Shown here piece by piece: positions 43,958 to 52,925 of a stretch of DNA of 64,000 bases. Origin of the DNA: Pyrinomonadaceae bacterium (lineage in GTDB: Bacteria; Acidobacteriota; Blastocatellia; Pyrinomonadales; Pyrinomonadaceae); contig JANQRU010000004.1 in assembly GCA_028284415.1 (NCBI GenBank), positions 1,240,001-1,304,000 of the forward strand, written 5' to 3'. Below the pieces are notes generated by a model. The model was not told the DNA's origin, ran no database searches, and saw only the letters and a program-made list of their open reading frames with translations. How positions within the stretch are numbered: the first letter of the stretch is position 1; every line of letters begins with the position of its first letter. The translations under genes were made by a program, and so were the position numbers.

Positions 43958-45494
43958 TTTTATCTCCAATTGCTTTATTAGAAGAAATCTTTGTTCCAGA
44001 TAAAAGTATCGAACTTATACTTTTAGGCAAATAGCTTTCTAAAATACCCAACATCCATAGCCCCTCGTTTCCAAGAAAGAAACGAGGGGCAAATTTAATA
44101 ACGACAAAAAGAAAAATAGCTAAAACAGAGGCGGTTCCTACAAGTAATATTAAAGCCGGTAACTCAATTTGGCGGAAAAAATAAACTGTTAAATAAGTCA
44201 AAGATGTAACAATTACAGCCAAAAATATTGGTTTTGTGTGTACCGCAAAAAAATCAACCCAACTTTTACCAATTATGCTTAAACTCATATGTGCCATAAG
44301 TAAAAAATTTAACGAAATAGCTGTTAAAACTCCTACCGCAACTCCCGGCACACCCCAGAAATGTCCAAACCACCCACCAACAATTACGGTCAACGCGTAA
44401 AGCCCGTGTCTCCATGCCCTACGGTAAACAGCCCCCGTAGATTTCGCTAACAAATCGCTAAATTTGTAACTTGATCTCATAAGGAAACCAAGCATTAAAA
44501 TACGAAACGGTAAAACTACCGCCTTCCATTGATCACCAAGTACGACATCAATAATTTCGGGGGCGACAATAAAACCCACAATACTTAATGGAAGTGTGAC
44601 AGTCGCAATCACATTTACACCACGCAAATAAACTTCCGCAAGCTTTTCCTTGTTATCCTGCATCTGTGCCATTGAAGGAAAAAGCACCTTGTCAACTATT
44701 TGTCCTAAAACTGATGCTGTAATGCCCGTTAATTGATATGCACGACCATAAACACCAAGTGCTGTCATGCCCAAATAACGACCAACGACAAGTTTGTCTC
44801 CCTTCAAAGCAGAATAGTTTGCGATTCGGGCGATTGTATGACCTCCGCCAAAATAAAATAATTCCTGAAAAGCTTTTTTCTGAAATAAAAGACTTTTCGG
44901 TGGATAACTAATTAAAAGTAAAGCCGTCTTTAAAGTAGCAGTTGCCAAATTTGCTGATACAAGTGCCCAAACTCCATATCCAAGCAAAGCCGGAATCAAA
45001 CCGAAAACAAAATATCCAACACCAAATGAAAAAACATCTCGTGTCGCAAGCCAACGAAAACGCATCTCTCGTTGAGCCAAAGACTCACCTATTGTTCCCA
45101 CGCCACGCAATGGAAATAATAGGGATAAGGCTTTTAAAACAGGTTCAACTTGTCCAGAATCAAAAAACTTTGCTATGTATGGGGCTGAAATGAACACTAA
45201 AACCCCTGAAAAAAAAGTTAAAACAATCGAGACGCAAAACCCTGTGCTTACATGTTGCTTTCGAAGATTTTTTCGCTGGACAATTGCCGTCCCCATGCCT
45301 AACTCGGTAATTATTTCCGAGAAGCCTATGACAATCATCGCAGCACTAACAACCCCAAAATCTTCCGGAGAAATCAATCTTGCAAGAATCACAACCACCA
45401 AAAACTGCATCAGTGTTTGCATGACTCTGCCACAAGCTACCCAGAAAAAACCACTCATAATGGTTCCGGATGATGCCTGTTTTTCATTTTTCAT
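43935..45494 (-). CDS. lipopolysaccharide/exopolysaccharide flippase (Wzx-like)
   Basis: A 519-residue polytopic protein of the MOP superfamily with about 12-14 transmembrane helices. It begins GFFWVACGRVMQTLMQFLVV and VVILARLISPEDFGVVSAAM, followed by GMGTAIVQRKN, the typical start of WzxC-like polysaccharide transporters. It should flip undecaprenyl-linked repeat units to the periplasmic side. It lies 46 bases downstream of the Wzc-like gene, and its stop overlaps the start of the next gene. It contains no enzymatic domain. Confidence 0.94.
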   Translation of the reverse strand: MKNEKQASSGTIMSGFFWVACGRVMQTLMQFLVVVILARLISPEDFGVVSAAMIVIGFSEIITELGMGTAIVQRKNLRKQHVSTGFCVSIVLTFFSGVLVFISAPYIAKFFDSGQVEPVLKALSLLFPLRGVGTIGESLAQREMRFRWLATRDVFSFGVGYFVFGLIPALLGYGVWALVSANLATATLKTALLLISYPPKSLLFQKKAFQELFYFGGGHTIARIANYSALKGDKLVVGRYLGMTALGVYGRAYQLTGITASVLGQIVDKVLFPSMAQMQDNKEKLAEVYLRGVNVIATVTLPLSIVGFIVAPEIIDVVLGDQWKAVVLPFRILMLGFLMRSSYKFSDLLAKSTGAVYRRAWRHGLYALTVIVGGWFGHFWGVPGVAVGVLTAISLNFLLMAHMSLSIIGKSWVDFFAVHTKPIFLAVIVTSLTYLTVYFFRQIELPALILLVGTASVLAIFLFVVIKFAPRFFLGNEGLWMLGILESYLPKSISSILLSGTKISSNKAIGDKNASIENI

Positions 45495-45540
45495 GGGATT
45501 ACCCGCGTTCTAAATAAGCTCGTTTTTCATTAATAAGGGA

Positions 45541-47916
45541 TTATGTAGTTCCATTCTGTTTTTTATTCGGTTCCAAAACGACACCTACGATTTTGCCTCC
45601 CGCCCTTGTAAGAAATTTCCTTGTTTGCTCCACTTCTTGGAGTACATCGTCACCAGCCTTAGCAATCAATAAAACACCATCAACATTTCTTGCCAGCACA
45701 GAACTATCTGCAAAAAAGTAAACGGGCGGAGAGTCAATGATTATGTAATCGAAGTTTTCATTTAACCAAAACATCAATTCTTTTGTCCGATTTGAACCGA
45801 GACGTTTTGAGGTGTTTTTTAGGATTGGTCCTGATGGCATAAAAGACAAATTTTCCGAAACTTCAACAATTAGATTTTCTACATTCTCATCATAGATTGG
45901 TTCGGTAAGTAAATTACTCAGCCCCCTTTCATTGGAGCAACCGAAAATCTTATGCATCTTTGGATCACGAAAATCTGCATCAATAATCAAAATTGATGCA
46001 CCTGTTCTCGCCAGACTTTTAGCAATATTTATTGAAGTGGTTGTTTGTCCTTCTACAATTACACTCGATGTAATTAGAAGTTTTTTGGCTTCTCCTAAAT
46101 CAGGAGAAAATTCTAGAACGGGTTTAAGCTGATGAAACACGTCCGCCAAAGTTGATTTGTTTTTTTCATTTAGAATCAACTCATTTCCATTTTCAAATAC
46201 CAATGATTTAGCCTTTGCATTTTCAATCGTTTTTAAGGGCTTTGAATGACCTACTTTTTGTGTCTGGTTGGTTACATTTCCATCCATTTCAGAAGCTACA
46301 GTCATCGGTTCTGCGTTCAAAGTTTTTTCATTATTATTTGTAGTGTCTTTGGGCTCTTTGAAATAATCTCGTACTAGTGCACTTCCGATTCCAAAAGAAA
46401 ATGCACCTAGAAAAGCAAGTCCTAAGTATGCTATTCGTTGCTGGTTGACAGGTTCGTTTGGCGTTAAAGCGTATTCGACCACTTTTATGTTATTCTTCGC
46501 CCTCGCCGTCAGCATCTCATTCTCTTTTTCTCGTCTCTGCATCTCATCAAGCAACTTACGGTTTGTATCAAGTTCCTGTTGGATTATGCGGTAATTAATT
46601 GCGGCACTGTTTTGATTTAAGGTTTTTGCCCATTGTTGGTTATAGCTTTTACGTATGGATTTTTCGCGGGCAACTGCTTGCCGATACTTTACTTCTAGCC
46701 CTTTTTTATAGTTTGAAGTGTTTCGTACTCGCTTGTTTGTCACTGCATTTTTCAATACAGCAATTTGCTTATCAATTTCCTGCACCTCAGGAAATTTCTC
46801 TGTCACCTCGACTAACAACTTTGCCCGTTTTTGTTGAAGATCGTCTATTTTTGCCTCTATGTCAGTAATATTTGTGGCTCCCGTTTCAGCAAGTGCATCT
46901 AAAGCTCCGGGAGCAAGTGATGCATTATACCTAGCCTCAGCAAGTTTACGTTCATTTTCAGCCTCAAGTAATTGACGGCTTAATCCGGCTAATCTTTCAA
47001 TGACTGTATTCTGGTTATCATTCTCAGAAGGTAGTTGATATCGACGACCGTATTGCAATATTTGTTTTTCACCGCTACGAATTTGTGATTTTAGGCTTTC
47101 AATATTTTCATTAAGATATTTCAGCTCACTTGAATTCGTATCTTTTTTGCTTTCTAGATTGGTTTTAACCAATTCATTAGCAATGGCATTTACAACCAGC
47201 TTTGCGATTTTTGGGTCGGGATGTTGGAATTTCAAACTGATTAGCCGAGTATCTTTAACTTCTTGCTTCGATTGTAAAATTGGCTGAACAGAAAGTGACT
47301 CTTGAATAGCTAAAACAATCGGTTGTAATCTCTCAGCCTCAGCAATTATTGCGGATGTATCATTATTGGATTCTTCATCGCTTTTCTCGTTCTTTTGTTC
47401 TAAAGAAACCTGCTGAATTACTTTGGGATTAAGTGATCCAGGTTCTATAAACTTTTCATCCAAAAATGCTTTATTATTTTCTAAACCTTTTTCTTGCACT
47501 ACAGTGCGGATTAAGTTCGAATTTTCTAATAACTTTAGCTGAGTATTGTAATAAGCCCTATTTTCATAAGTTGTAGTGTTATTTTTTATTGGTGCTAACT
47601 TTGCTGGATTTTCTGAATCAATCTGAATTTTCGTTTCTGCCTGATAAACTTTTGGTAAATTGAAAATATAAATTACCGGAAGAATCATTAATAAAATCGT
47701 GACTATTATGACAACGCTTTTATTCCGCCAAACACGTCTTACATATTCACGTAAGTAAATATCATCGTGTTGGTTTCCAAATTCGTTTGTTTCAATCACG
47801 AAATTGGGAATTTGCATTACATTTCTATTTTGCTCAATACCTTGAATTGATTGAGATCTCAAATCAGATATTGAGGCAATCGAATTATTTTTTGTTGAGT
47901 TCTTATTCGACGCCAT
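45541..47916 (-). CDS. Wzz/Wzc-like polysaccharide co-polymerase with degenerate P-loop
   Basis: A 791-residue protein started at ATG 47916, which has GAGGAAA nine bases before it; an upstream start at 48006 would overlap the exporter gene. Residues about 55-490 form a Wzz domain: two transmembrane helices (VIIVTILLMILPVIYIFNL and the second near 490) flank a coiled-coil periplasmic region. Residues about 605-785 form a BY-kinase-like ATPase. Walker A', LIIDADFRDPK, and Walker B, YIIIDSPPVYF, are intact. However, the P-loop reads SSVIVEGQTTTSIN, with Gln where Lys is invariant, and there is no C-terminal tyrosine cluster. Chain-length control probably remains, with autophosphorylation likely lost. 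Confidence 0.92.
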   Translation of the reverse strand: MASNKNSTKNNSIASISDLRSQSIQGIEQNRNVMQIPNFVIETNEFGNQHDDIYLREYVRRVWRNKSVVIIVTILLMILPVIYIFNLPKVYQAETKIQIDSENPAKLAPIKNNTTTYENRAYYNTQLKLLENSNLIRTVVQEKGLENNKAFLDEKFIEPGSLNPKVIQQVSLEQKNEKSDEESNNDTSAIIAEAERLQPIVLAIQESLSVQPILQSKQEVKDTRLISLKFQHPDPKIAKLVVNAIANELVKTNLESKKDTNSSELKYLNENIESLKSQIRSGEKQILQYGRRYQLPSENDNQNTVIERLAGLSRQLLEAENERKLAEARYNASLAPGALDALAETGATNITDIEAKIDDLQQKRAKLLVEVTEKFPEVQEIDKQIAVLKNAVTNKRVRNTSNYKKGLEVKYRQAVAREKSIRKSYNQQWAKTLNQNSAAINYRIIQQELDTNRKLLDEMQRREKENEMLTARAKNNIKVVEYALTPNEPVNQQRIAYLGLAFLGAFSFGIGSALVRDYFKEPKDTTNNNEKTLNAEPMTVASEMDGNVTNQTQKVGHSKPLKTIENAKAKSLVFENGNELILNEKNKSTLADVFHQLKPVLEFSPDLGEAKKLLITSSVIVEGQTTTSINIAKSLARTGASILIIDADFRDPKMHKIFGCSNERGLSNLLTEPIYDENVENLIVEVSENLSFMPSGPILKNTSKRLGSNRTKELMFWLNENFDYIIIDSPPVYFFADSSVLARNVDGVLLIAKAGDDVLQEVEQTRKFLTRAGGKIVGVVLEPNKKQNGTT

Positions 47917-47953
47917 TTTCAATATTTCCTCACGACAGATTATTCCCAAATGG

Positions 47954-48988
47954 TTACGGGATGACTCGAACCGGAAGCCTGAAAATTCCCGGAGCAACTG
48001 ATTCAATCAGGCTGCGGATAAATTTCTTTGTTCGCGATGAACGAACTTCGACGATATCGTTTGGCTTAAGGATGATATCTTCAGCCCTTTTCTTATTTAT
48101 ATCTTTCAAATTAACTATAATTTCTAATTTTGAATTATCATCATTAGATCGTCTTGAAATACTAATTCTATCCAGATTCGTATCTTGCATAACTCCGCCC
48201 GCCATAGCCAAGGCTTGTGTGAGAGTTACGCGTTCTTTTAACGGAATCGTTATAGGTTTATATACATTTCCAATCACATAAACCTTGTCAGCTTCAATTA
48301 GATTGACAACATCTCCCGGTAAAATTATCGGATTGTTCCTATCATCGAACTGATTACTATTTAGCAAATCTTTTAATTCAAACCACTCGACACTTTTTTG
48401 AGTTTCATTGGAGGATTTTAGATTTTCTGAACTTGCATTTTCATTTCTTTTTGTTATGCATGGTTTAAAGTTCAAATCATGCCGAATCTGAATTCTTCCA
48501 CCTGCCTGCTCGGTCGGACCGCCAGCAAAGGATAATAATTCTAAAAGACGTATTTGACGTTGCATTTGGAACCGCCCAGGTTCGCGTATTGCTCCAAATA
48601 CGACTACAGGCTTTGATTTGAATTCTTTAATAAAAACTTCAACGTGGGGAGATCTAAGATACTCCAGATAAAGCCTTGTTATTTCCTTGGCAAGATCCGT
48701 ATCAGTGCGGCAACTTGCTCTGATTGGTTCTTTAATCAGTGGCATGCGTATCATTCCTTGTCCGTCAACTCTTACAGTTTCACGAGATAGTTGTGGGCGA
48801 TTATAAATGCGAATATCAAGCACATCACCGCTGCCAATTAGATATTGTCCGCCTGTATTTGCTGATATTTTTGTTTGTTTTGAAACTGTATTGTTTTCTT
48901 TCCGTTCAACCGTTTGTGCAAACGATATCCCAGACACACCAAAACACCCAATGAATAAAATCATCGGGAAACGCAAAATAAAATTCAT
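47954..48988 (-). CDS. polysaccharide export protein (Wza-like, SLBB domains)
   Basis: A 344-residue exported protein with a signal peptide (cleavage near SFAQT). Residues about 45-130 form the polysaccharide-export domain (YLIGSGDVLDIRIYNRPQLS, then VRVDGQGMIRMPL). Residues about 130-320 hold SLBB-type domains (VFGAIREPGRFQM, then VYVIGNVYKPITIPLKERVT). It should form the outer-membrane or periplasmic conduit for exopolysaccharide with the Wzc-like protein downstream (37 bases). It lacks an obvious lipobox, so its anchoring differs from E. coli Wza. No gene is seen between it and the small ORF at 49032. Confidence 0.93.
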   Translation of the reverse strand: MNFILRFPMILFIGCFGVSGISFAQTVERKENNTVSKQTKISANTGGQYLIGSGDVLDIRIYNRPQLSRETVRVDGQGMIRMPLIKEPIRASCRTDTDLAKEITRLYLEYLRSPHVEVFIKEFKSKPVVVFGAIREPGRFQMQRQIRLLELLSFAGGPTEQAGGRIQIRHDLNFKPCITKRNENASSENLKSSNETQKSVEWFELKDLLNSNQFDDRNNPIILPGDVVNLIEADKVYVIGNVYKPITIPLKERVTLTQALAMAGGVMQDTNLDRISISRRSNDDNSKLEIIVNLKDINKKRAEDIILKPNDIVEVRSSRTKKFIRSLIESVAPGIFRLPVRVIP

Positions 48989-49031
48989 AATTGTTATCTA
49001 AATTCTAGCTGGGATAGATGCCCTCTAAAAA

Positions 49032-49313
49032 TTACCTGTGCTTCATCAAACGGCGTGACGCTACCACTTCATTTATATGATTACGATTTTTAAGATTCAG
49101 CACACTATTACTCAAAACAATCATTGATTCTTCCTCAGAAATTATAAATCGCCCGGTGAGTGGATTGTCTTGAATTTTCCTTACTTTTTTTTCTCTAACC
49201 CATTGCCAAAATTGAGCTTGAGTAGTCCAGAATTGGGTTTCATTTTTGCTAATAATAAGTGCAGTTTTTTTTCTTTTCCTTTTAGCTCGACTTTGTTTTT
49301 TTTTCTTATTCAT
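49032..49313 (-). CDS. small basic protein of unknown function
   Basis: A 93-residue ORF starting with a run of Lys/Arg (KKKKQSRAKRKRKK) followed by FWTTQAQFWQWVREKKVRKI and a region DNPLTGRFIISEEESMIVLS. The first 20 residues are strongly basic, possibly nucleic-acid binding. No family is recognised. It is the first ORF of the exopolysaccharide operon, 43 bases ahead of the exporter gene, so it may be a regulator or leader-encoded protein of it. A chance ORF cannot be ruled out. Confidence 0.55.
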   Translation of the reverse strand: MNKKKKQSRAKRKRKKTALIISKNETQFWTTQAQFWQWVREKKVRKIQDNPLTGRFIISEEESMIVLSNSVLNLKNRNHINEVVASRRLMKHR

Positions 49314-49484
49314 ACTTCAAATGCAACTTTTTAGACACACTTATCCGCCTAGTGCAAATAGAATTAAATGTGCGGCTTGAAAATCTGCACTTATTACCTT
49401 AAAAGGAAGCCAACAAGGGGCAATTTATAAACTGATTGAACTTTACAATCAATTTAAATATGTAAATAAAAACAATTTATTCAA

Positions 49485-49528
49485 CTAATTTCGAAAAATT
49501 AATCACTTGCTAAATTTTTCGAAATTAG
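49485..49528. repeat. perfect 16-bp inverted repeat upstream of the EPS operon
   Basis: CTAATTTCGAAAAATT (49485-49500) and AATTTTTCGAAATTAG (49513-49528), spaced 12 bases. It is too AT-rich for a typical terminator stem, so an operator for a dimeric regulator or a long mRNA leader hairpin is possible. Confidence 0.6.
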
Positions 49529-49705
49529 GAAATTTTTATGCTCATTCAAATCAAAAATACTGAACTTTTTGTAAACAAATCGTCAATTTTTTTTCGGTAT
49601 CATTAAATTACATTCCAAGGATCAATTTATCTAGATCGCAATGGTCAATAATTAAAATGCTCTGAGTTGTCCCCAAAAGAGTTTTAAACCCACTTTAAAA
49701 AAGGG

Positions 49706-49750
49706 GTACAAAAGTCGTCTATCACGAACTGTTTAAGTGACTTTTGGTAC
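49706..49750. repeat. near-perfect 11/12-bp inverted repeat upstream of the EPS operon
   Basis: GTACAAAAGTC (49706-49716) faces GACTTTTGGTAC (49739-49750) with one bulged base and a 22-base loop. Confidence 0.5.
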
Positions 49751-50047
49751 ATTAAGTTCAATTATGCGTCTAATAAATGTTTAATCCGCAACAATTTCCA
49801 AAAATTTTACATTTTGTTAATTTATTTGAGAATAGATATTTTGTTCAATAAGTTTCATTTGTAAAAAGAATGATTTTGAACTACTCGTTTAGTATTGAAA
49901 TTCACATTTTGGAAGGATAATTATTGGAATAATTGGAATCGGGATTTTGTTATGTTTGAGGGAATTTAAAATAGCAACCACATAAGCGTCCCAAAACTAT
50001 AAATTCTGAGACACTGCAAAAAACTTATCACGAAACAAAGTGTTTTT

Positions 50048-50767
50048 TTAAATATTTAAGACTTGCCTTTGGATTGTAAAAAGCTCATTTACTCCTTTTT
50101 CAGCAAGCCCTAACATTTCATCCATTTCTTCTCTTGAAAATGGTTCTTGTTCGGCTGTGCCTTGAATTTCGATGAATTTGCCTGTACCTGTGCTGACAAT
50201 GTTCATATCTACATCAGCGGTTGAATCTTCTTCATATTTAAGATCAAGAATTGGAGTCCCTTCGACTATTCCGACGCTGATTGCGGCAACCTCGCTTAGT
50301 ATTGGTGAAGCACCTAATTTGCCTGTTCGGACTAATTTTTTGCAGGCAAGGTTTAAAGCTACGTACGCACCTGTGATCGAAGCACAGCGTGTTCCACCAT
50401 CGGCTTGGATGACATCACAGTCAACAAAAATTTGTCGTTCGCCGAGCTTTTTCATATCGACAATGGCTCTTAAACTTCGTCCGATGAGGCGTTGGATTTC
50501 CATTGTCCTGCCTGAAGGATTCGGTCTTTCACGTCGGATTCGTGTGTGTGTGGCACGTGGTAACATTGCATATTCAGCTGTCACCCAACCTTTACCCGAA
50601 TTTCGCATCCAGTGTGGCACTTTTTCTTCAACGGTTGCCATACACAATATCTTTGTCCCGCCGACTTCGATAAGTGCAGAGCCTTCTGCGTAAGGTGAAA
50701 TATTGGGTGTAATCTTTGTTTTTCTGATTTCGTCTAATTGTCTGTTATCTATTCTTTCGTAGCTCAT
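50048..50767 (-). CDS. rph: ribonuclease PH
   Basis: A 239-residue phosphorolytic 3'-exoribonuclease that trims tRNA 3' ends. It starts at ATG 50767; a TTG at 50791 would overlap murI and has no ribosome binding site. The core shows [57 protein letters not shown] and [17 protein letters not shown], all characteristic of RNase PH. Seven bases separate it from the murI stop, so the two form an operon (murI-rph). Confidence 0.96.
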   Translation of the reverse strand: MSYERIDNRQLDEIRKTKITPNISPYAEGSALIEVGGTKILCMATVEEKVPHWMRNSGKGWVTAEYAMLPRATHTRIRRERPNPSGRTMEIQRLIGRSLRAIVDMKKLGERQIFVDCDVIQADGGTRCASITGAYVALNLACKKLVRTGKLGASPILSEVAAISVGIVEGTPILDLKYEEDSTADVDMNIVSTGTGKFIEIQGTAEQEPFSREEMDEMLGLAEKGVNELFTIQRQVLNI

Positions 50768-50774
50768 AATTTTT

Positions 50775-51653
50775 TTATTTGCTGACTTCAAAAACTTCGA
50801 CAGCTTCGAGTTTTGAGGGTTTTACACCTAAAAATCTTTCAGCAACTTTAGCAAATCTTTCTGCTGCATCTGTTACATAAAAATGATCTAGATCATCGCA
50901 CAAGTGGCGTTTGCGATTATATGAAATTTGTTCAGTATTGGCTAAACCTTTGTCTTTCAGAAGCTGTTCGACCTCTTCTGCTGTTGCTTCGCCGGAATCA
51001 ATTAACCGAACATTTTCACCGATGGTTTGTTGAATTACATCACGCAAAATCGGATAGTGAGTACAGCCTAAAACCAATGTATTCGGAGCAAATTCGATTA
51101 CTTTTTGAAGATATTTTTTAGCTATGGAGAAGGTTTCATCTTCAGCTGTCCAGCCCTCTTCAGCTAGTGGAACAAATAGCGGACAAGCATTTTGAAGAAT
51201 TTCAGCTTCTTTGGAGGCTTCGCGGATGGAGTCTGCATAAGCATTGCTGGAAACAGTTGCTTCGGTTGCGATCACGCTGATCTTTGGGTTTTCATTAACC
51301 TTTGTTATTTCGACTGCTTTTCTCGCACCGGGACCGATTACACCGACTACCTCTACGCCAATTTTTTCTCTGATCTTTGGAAGTGCGAGAGCGGATGCGG
51401 TATTGCAGGCAACGACGAGCAATTTAATTCCATGTGATGCTAAGAAGGAAGAATTTTCGATCGCGTAGCGTTCGACGGTGGCAAGAGATTTTGTCCCGTA
51501 GGGAACTCTTGCCGTATCGCCGAGATATATGAATTTTTCATTCGGAAGTCTTTCGTGTAATGCACGATAGACCGTTAAGCCGCCAACACCCGAATCAAAA
51601 ATCCCTATAGGTAAATTTGTATTTGATTGATTTTGCGTGGTTTTCTCTTTCAT
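50775..51653 (-). CDS. murI: glutamate racemase
   Basis: A 292-residue cofactor-independent racemase that supplies D-glutamate for peptidoglycan. Start ATG 51653 (an in-frame TTG at 51656 is possible). It has [30 protein letters not shown], the two catalytic cysteines in [14 protein letters not shown] and [13 protein letters not shown], and the [14 protein letters not shown] region. It heads the murI-rph pair. No Shine-Dalgarno is obvious. Upstream, the gap to the PqqD-like gene contains an 11-bp inverted repeat. Confidence 0.96.
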   Translation of the reverse strand: MKEKTTQNQSNTNLPIGIFDSGVGGLTVYRALHERLPNEKFIYLGDTARVPYGTKSLATVERYAIENSSFLASHGIKLLVVACNTASALALPKIREKIGVEVVGVIGPGARKAVEITKVNENPKISVIATEATVSSNAYADSIREASKEAEILQNACPLFVPLAEEGWTAEDETFSIAKKYLQKVIEFAPNTLVLGCTHYPILRDVIQQTIGENVRLIDSGEATAEEVEQLLKDKGLANTEQISYNRKRHLCDDLDHFYVTDAAERFAKVAERFLGVKPSKLEAVEVFEVSK

Positions 51654-51726
51654 CAAGCGGAAAGAGAAAGAATAAATTTAGACTAATTAAAAGTCAAAAG
51701 TAATGAGAAAAAGTACTTTATGGGGA

Positions 51727-51778
51727 CGAACACACTTTATTTTTTTGTCCTATGTGTTTAATTATTTAAGTGTGTTCG
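51727..51778. repeat. 11-bp inverted repeat between murI and the PqqD-like gene
   Basis: CGAACACACTT (51727-51737) and AAGTGTGTTCG (51768-51778), spaced 30 bases. It could be a weak transcript end for the PqqD-like gene or an operator. Confidence 0.5.
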
Positions 51779-51807
51779 CCTTACGGTGTGGGTAATTTGT
51801 AATTCAA

Positions 51808-52062
51808 TTAAGCCACCAAGAGTTTTTCATCCGACAGTTTATCTAATGCCATTGAAACGACTTTTTCGCTTACCGAAATTCCTAATTCTTCGCCCATCTC
51901 TTCTGCGATTTGATTTGGTTCTTTATTTCCATCACATTTTTCCCAGACATAAGCCGAAGTTGGATTAAGATGTATTAATTTTGCGTTCACTAGGTCTTCT
52001 ATAAAAAGTTCGCCTGTATCGCGTTTTACTTTCAAATTTTCTTTTCTTGCAATCGGTTTCAT
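51808..52062 (-). CDS. PqqD-like peptide-recognition protein
   Basis: An 84-residue PqqD-fold protein: VKRDTGELFIEDLVNAKLIH (strands), LNPTSAYVWEKCDGNKEPNQ and IAEEMGEELGISV (winged helix). PqqD-like domains bind leader peptides of RiPP precursors for radical-SAM or other modifying enzymes. No modifying enzyme is within reach here, so it is an orphan. A 60-residue Cys-rich ORF lies about 390 bases away on the opposite strand. Many orphan PqqD copies have unknown roles. GGAG before ATG 52062 is about 12 bases away. Confidence 0.85.
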   Translation of the reverse strand: MKPIARKENLKVKRDTGELFIEDLVNAKLIHLNPTSAYVWEKCDGNKEPNQIAEEMGEELGISVSEKVVSMALDKLSDEKLLVA

Positions 52063-52212
52063 AATTTTTTTACTCCATTCTGAAATAATTGCCGTGCGGC
52101 ACTGTTTCTTAATCGCAACGGGTGTGCCAAATACTGAAAAAACACTGAAAGTCCTTGATTTTATTGGGCTATTAAGATTACAGGATAAATAAAGAAGAAA
52201 TTGCAGAAAAAT

Positions 52213-52239
52213 AAAAATCGGTCAAACTGACCGATTTTT
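52213..52239. terminator. compact bidirectional terminator
   Basis: AAAAATCGGTCA (52213-52224), AAC, TGACCGATTTTT (52228-52239). The stem is perfect with A/T-runs on both sides. It does not follow a recognised gene on either strand. Confidence 0.85.
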
Positions 52240-52303
52240 TGACTTGTTTTCTCATTCTAATTGATGAGTTTTGAAAAAGATTGCTTGAAAATACGGATTT
52301 TTC

Positions 52304-52332
52304 TTGACCTAAATTGAATCTAAAAGTATTCT
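52304..52332 (+). promoter_or_regulatory. sigma70-type promoter of the Cys-rich ORF
   Basis: TTGACC (52304-52309), a 17-base spacer and TATTCT (52327-52332). Initiation is expected near 52339, leaving a leader of about 113 bases before ATG 52452. Confidence 0.65.
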
Positions 52333-52451
52333 TAGGTTTATCCGAAAAGTTTAATATTAAGTCCCCAAAGCCACCCACAAGTGTCTCTTGCTCTCCTTGT
52401 TATTCAGGCGGATTGTGAATGTTTGTCATATCTGTCCTAAAAGGAGGCATC

Positions 52452-52634
52452 ATGCGTAGAAAATTACAAAACATCATTAAGAATTTATGGCTGTCAGATG
52501 ATTGTGCAAAATCTGTCTGCTCAGGTTGTCCAAAGAAAAAAATCTTAGAAAAAACAATACATCTATGCAATTGCAGCTGTCATAGCCGAAGCCGCTATAA
52601 AAAGAGGTTTTTTGTTTCTGTGTATCATTCGTAA
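52452..52634 (+). CDS. 60-residue Cys-rich protein with strong ribosome binding site
   Basis: A short ORF from ATG 52452 to TAA 52632-52634, with AAAAGGAGG ending four bases upstream. The product MRRKLQNIIKNLWLSDDC is basic at the start; Cys18, Cys23 and Cys26 in CAKSVCSGC and Cys39, Cys41 and Cys43 in CNCSC give two three-Cys clusters. The rest is basic and aromatic. This could be a small zinc protein or a RiPP precursor. CTCCTT at 52393-52398 in the leader can pair with AAGGAG (52441-52446), so translation may be controlled. A hairpin follows. No homologue is recognised. Confidence 0.55.
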   Translation: MRRKLQNIIKNLWLSDDCAKSVCSGCPKKKILEKTIHLCNCSCHSRSRYKKRFFVSVYHS

Positions 52635-52655
52635 AGATTATGTTCTAGTGAAAAT

Positions 52656-52724
52656 AAAAGAGTGAAAATGTGATTTCCAAGAATAGTTTAAATAATTCTT
52701 CAGTCTTTACATTTTTGCTCTTTT
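52656..52724 (+). terminator. long hairpin after the Cys-rich ORF
   Basis: AAAAGAGTGAAAATGT (52656-52671) pairs with ACATTTTTGCTCTTTT (52709-52724), with an inner AAGAAT/ATTCTT stem. Moderately T-rich sequence follows. Confidence 0.5.
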
Positions 52725-52925
52725 GTCACCTGTTTTGTTTTGTAACAGAAAAGGTTATTTCCCAACAAATCAAGAGTTTAAGCGAAAAAAGCTTGAATCT
52801 TTTTATACTTTTGCATAAAATTTAAATGTCCTACAATTTTCCCACAAAAATCTCACTACAGACTATATACCTGAGAAATTCTTGCCGATACCTCTCTAAG
52901 CGATGAAAGTATCATCAATACAAAG

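Larger units (their letters stand above)
49314..50047. other. 734-base AT-rich non-coding region upstream of the exopolysaccharide operon
   Basis: No credible gene on either strand. It separates rph (minus) from the exopolysaccharide operon (minus) and must hold the operon promoter, but no confident -35/-10 pair could be chosen. Two dyads (49485-49528 and 49706-49750) are listed separately. Confidence 0.6.
52063..52451. other. intergenic region with terminator, promoter and leader
   Basis: 389 bases upstream of both the PqqD-like gene (minus) and the Cys-rich ORF (plus). It contains a bidirectional terminator (52213-52239), a promoter (52304-52332) and a leader of about 110 bases. The terminator reads as the end of some transcript on either strand, so a small RNA may start or end here. 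Confidence 0.5.

Noticed and set aside
47960-47980. tRNA-like CTCGAACC element
   Set aside because: It falls inside the exporter coding sequence and no acceptor or anticodon stem can be drawn.
47954-48006. Longer N-terminus for the Wzc-like protein, overlapping the exporter gene
   Set aside because: ATG 47916 has a GAGGAAA ribosome binding site; the longer form has no support.
47787-48281. 164-residue plus-strand ORF across the Wza/Wzc junction
   Set aside because: It is antisense to two well-supported genes with no motif of its own.
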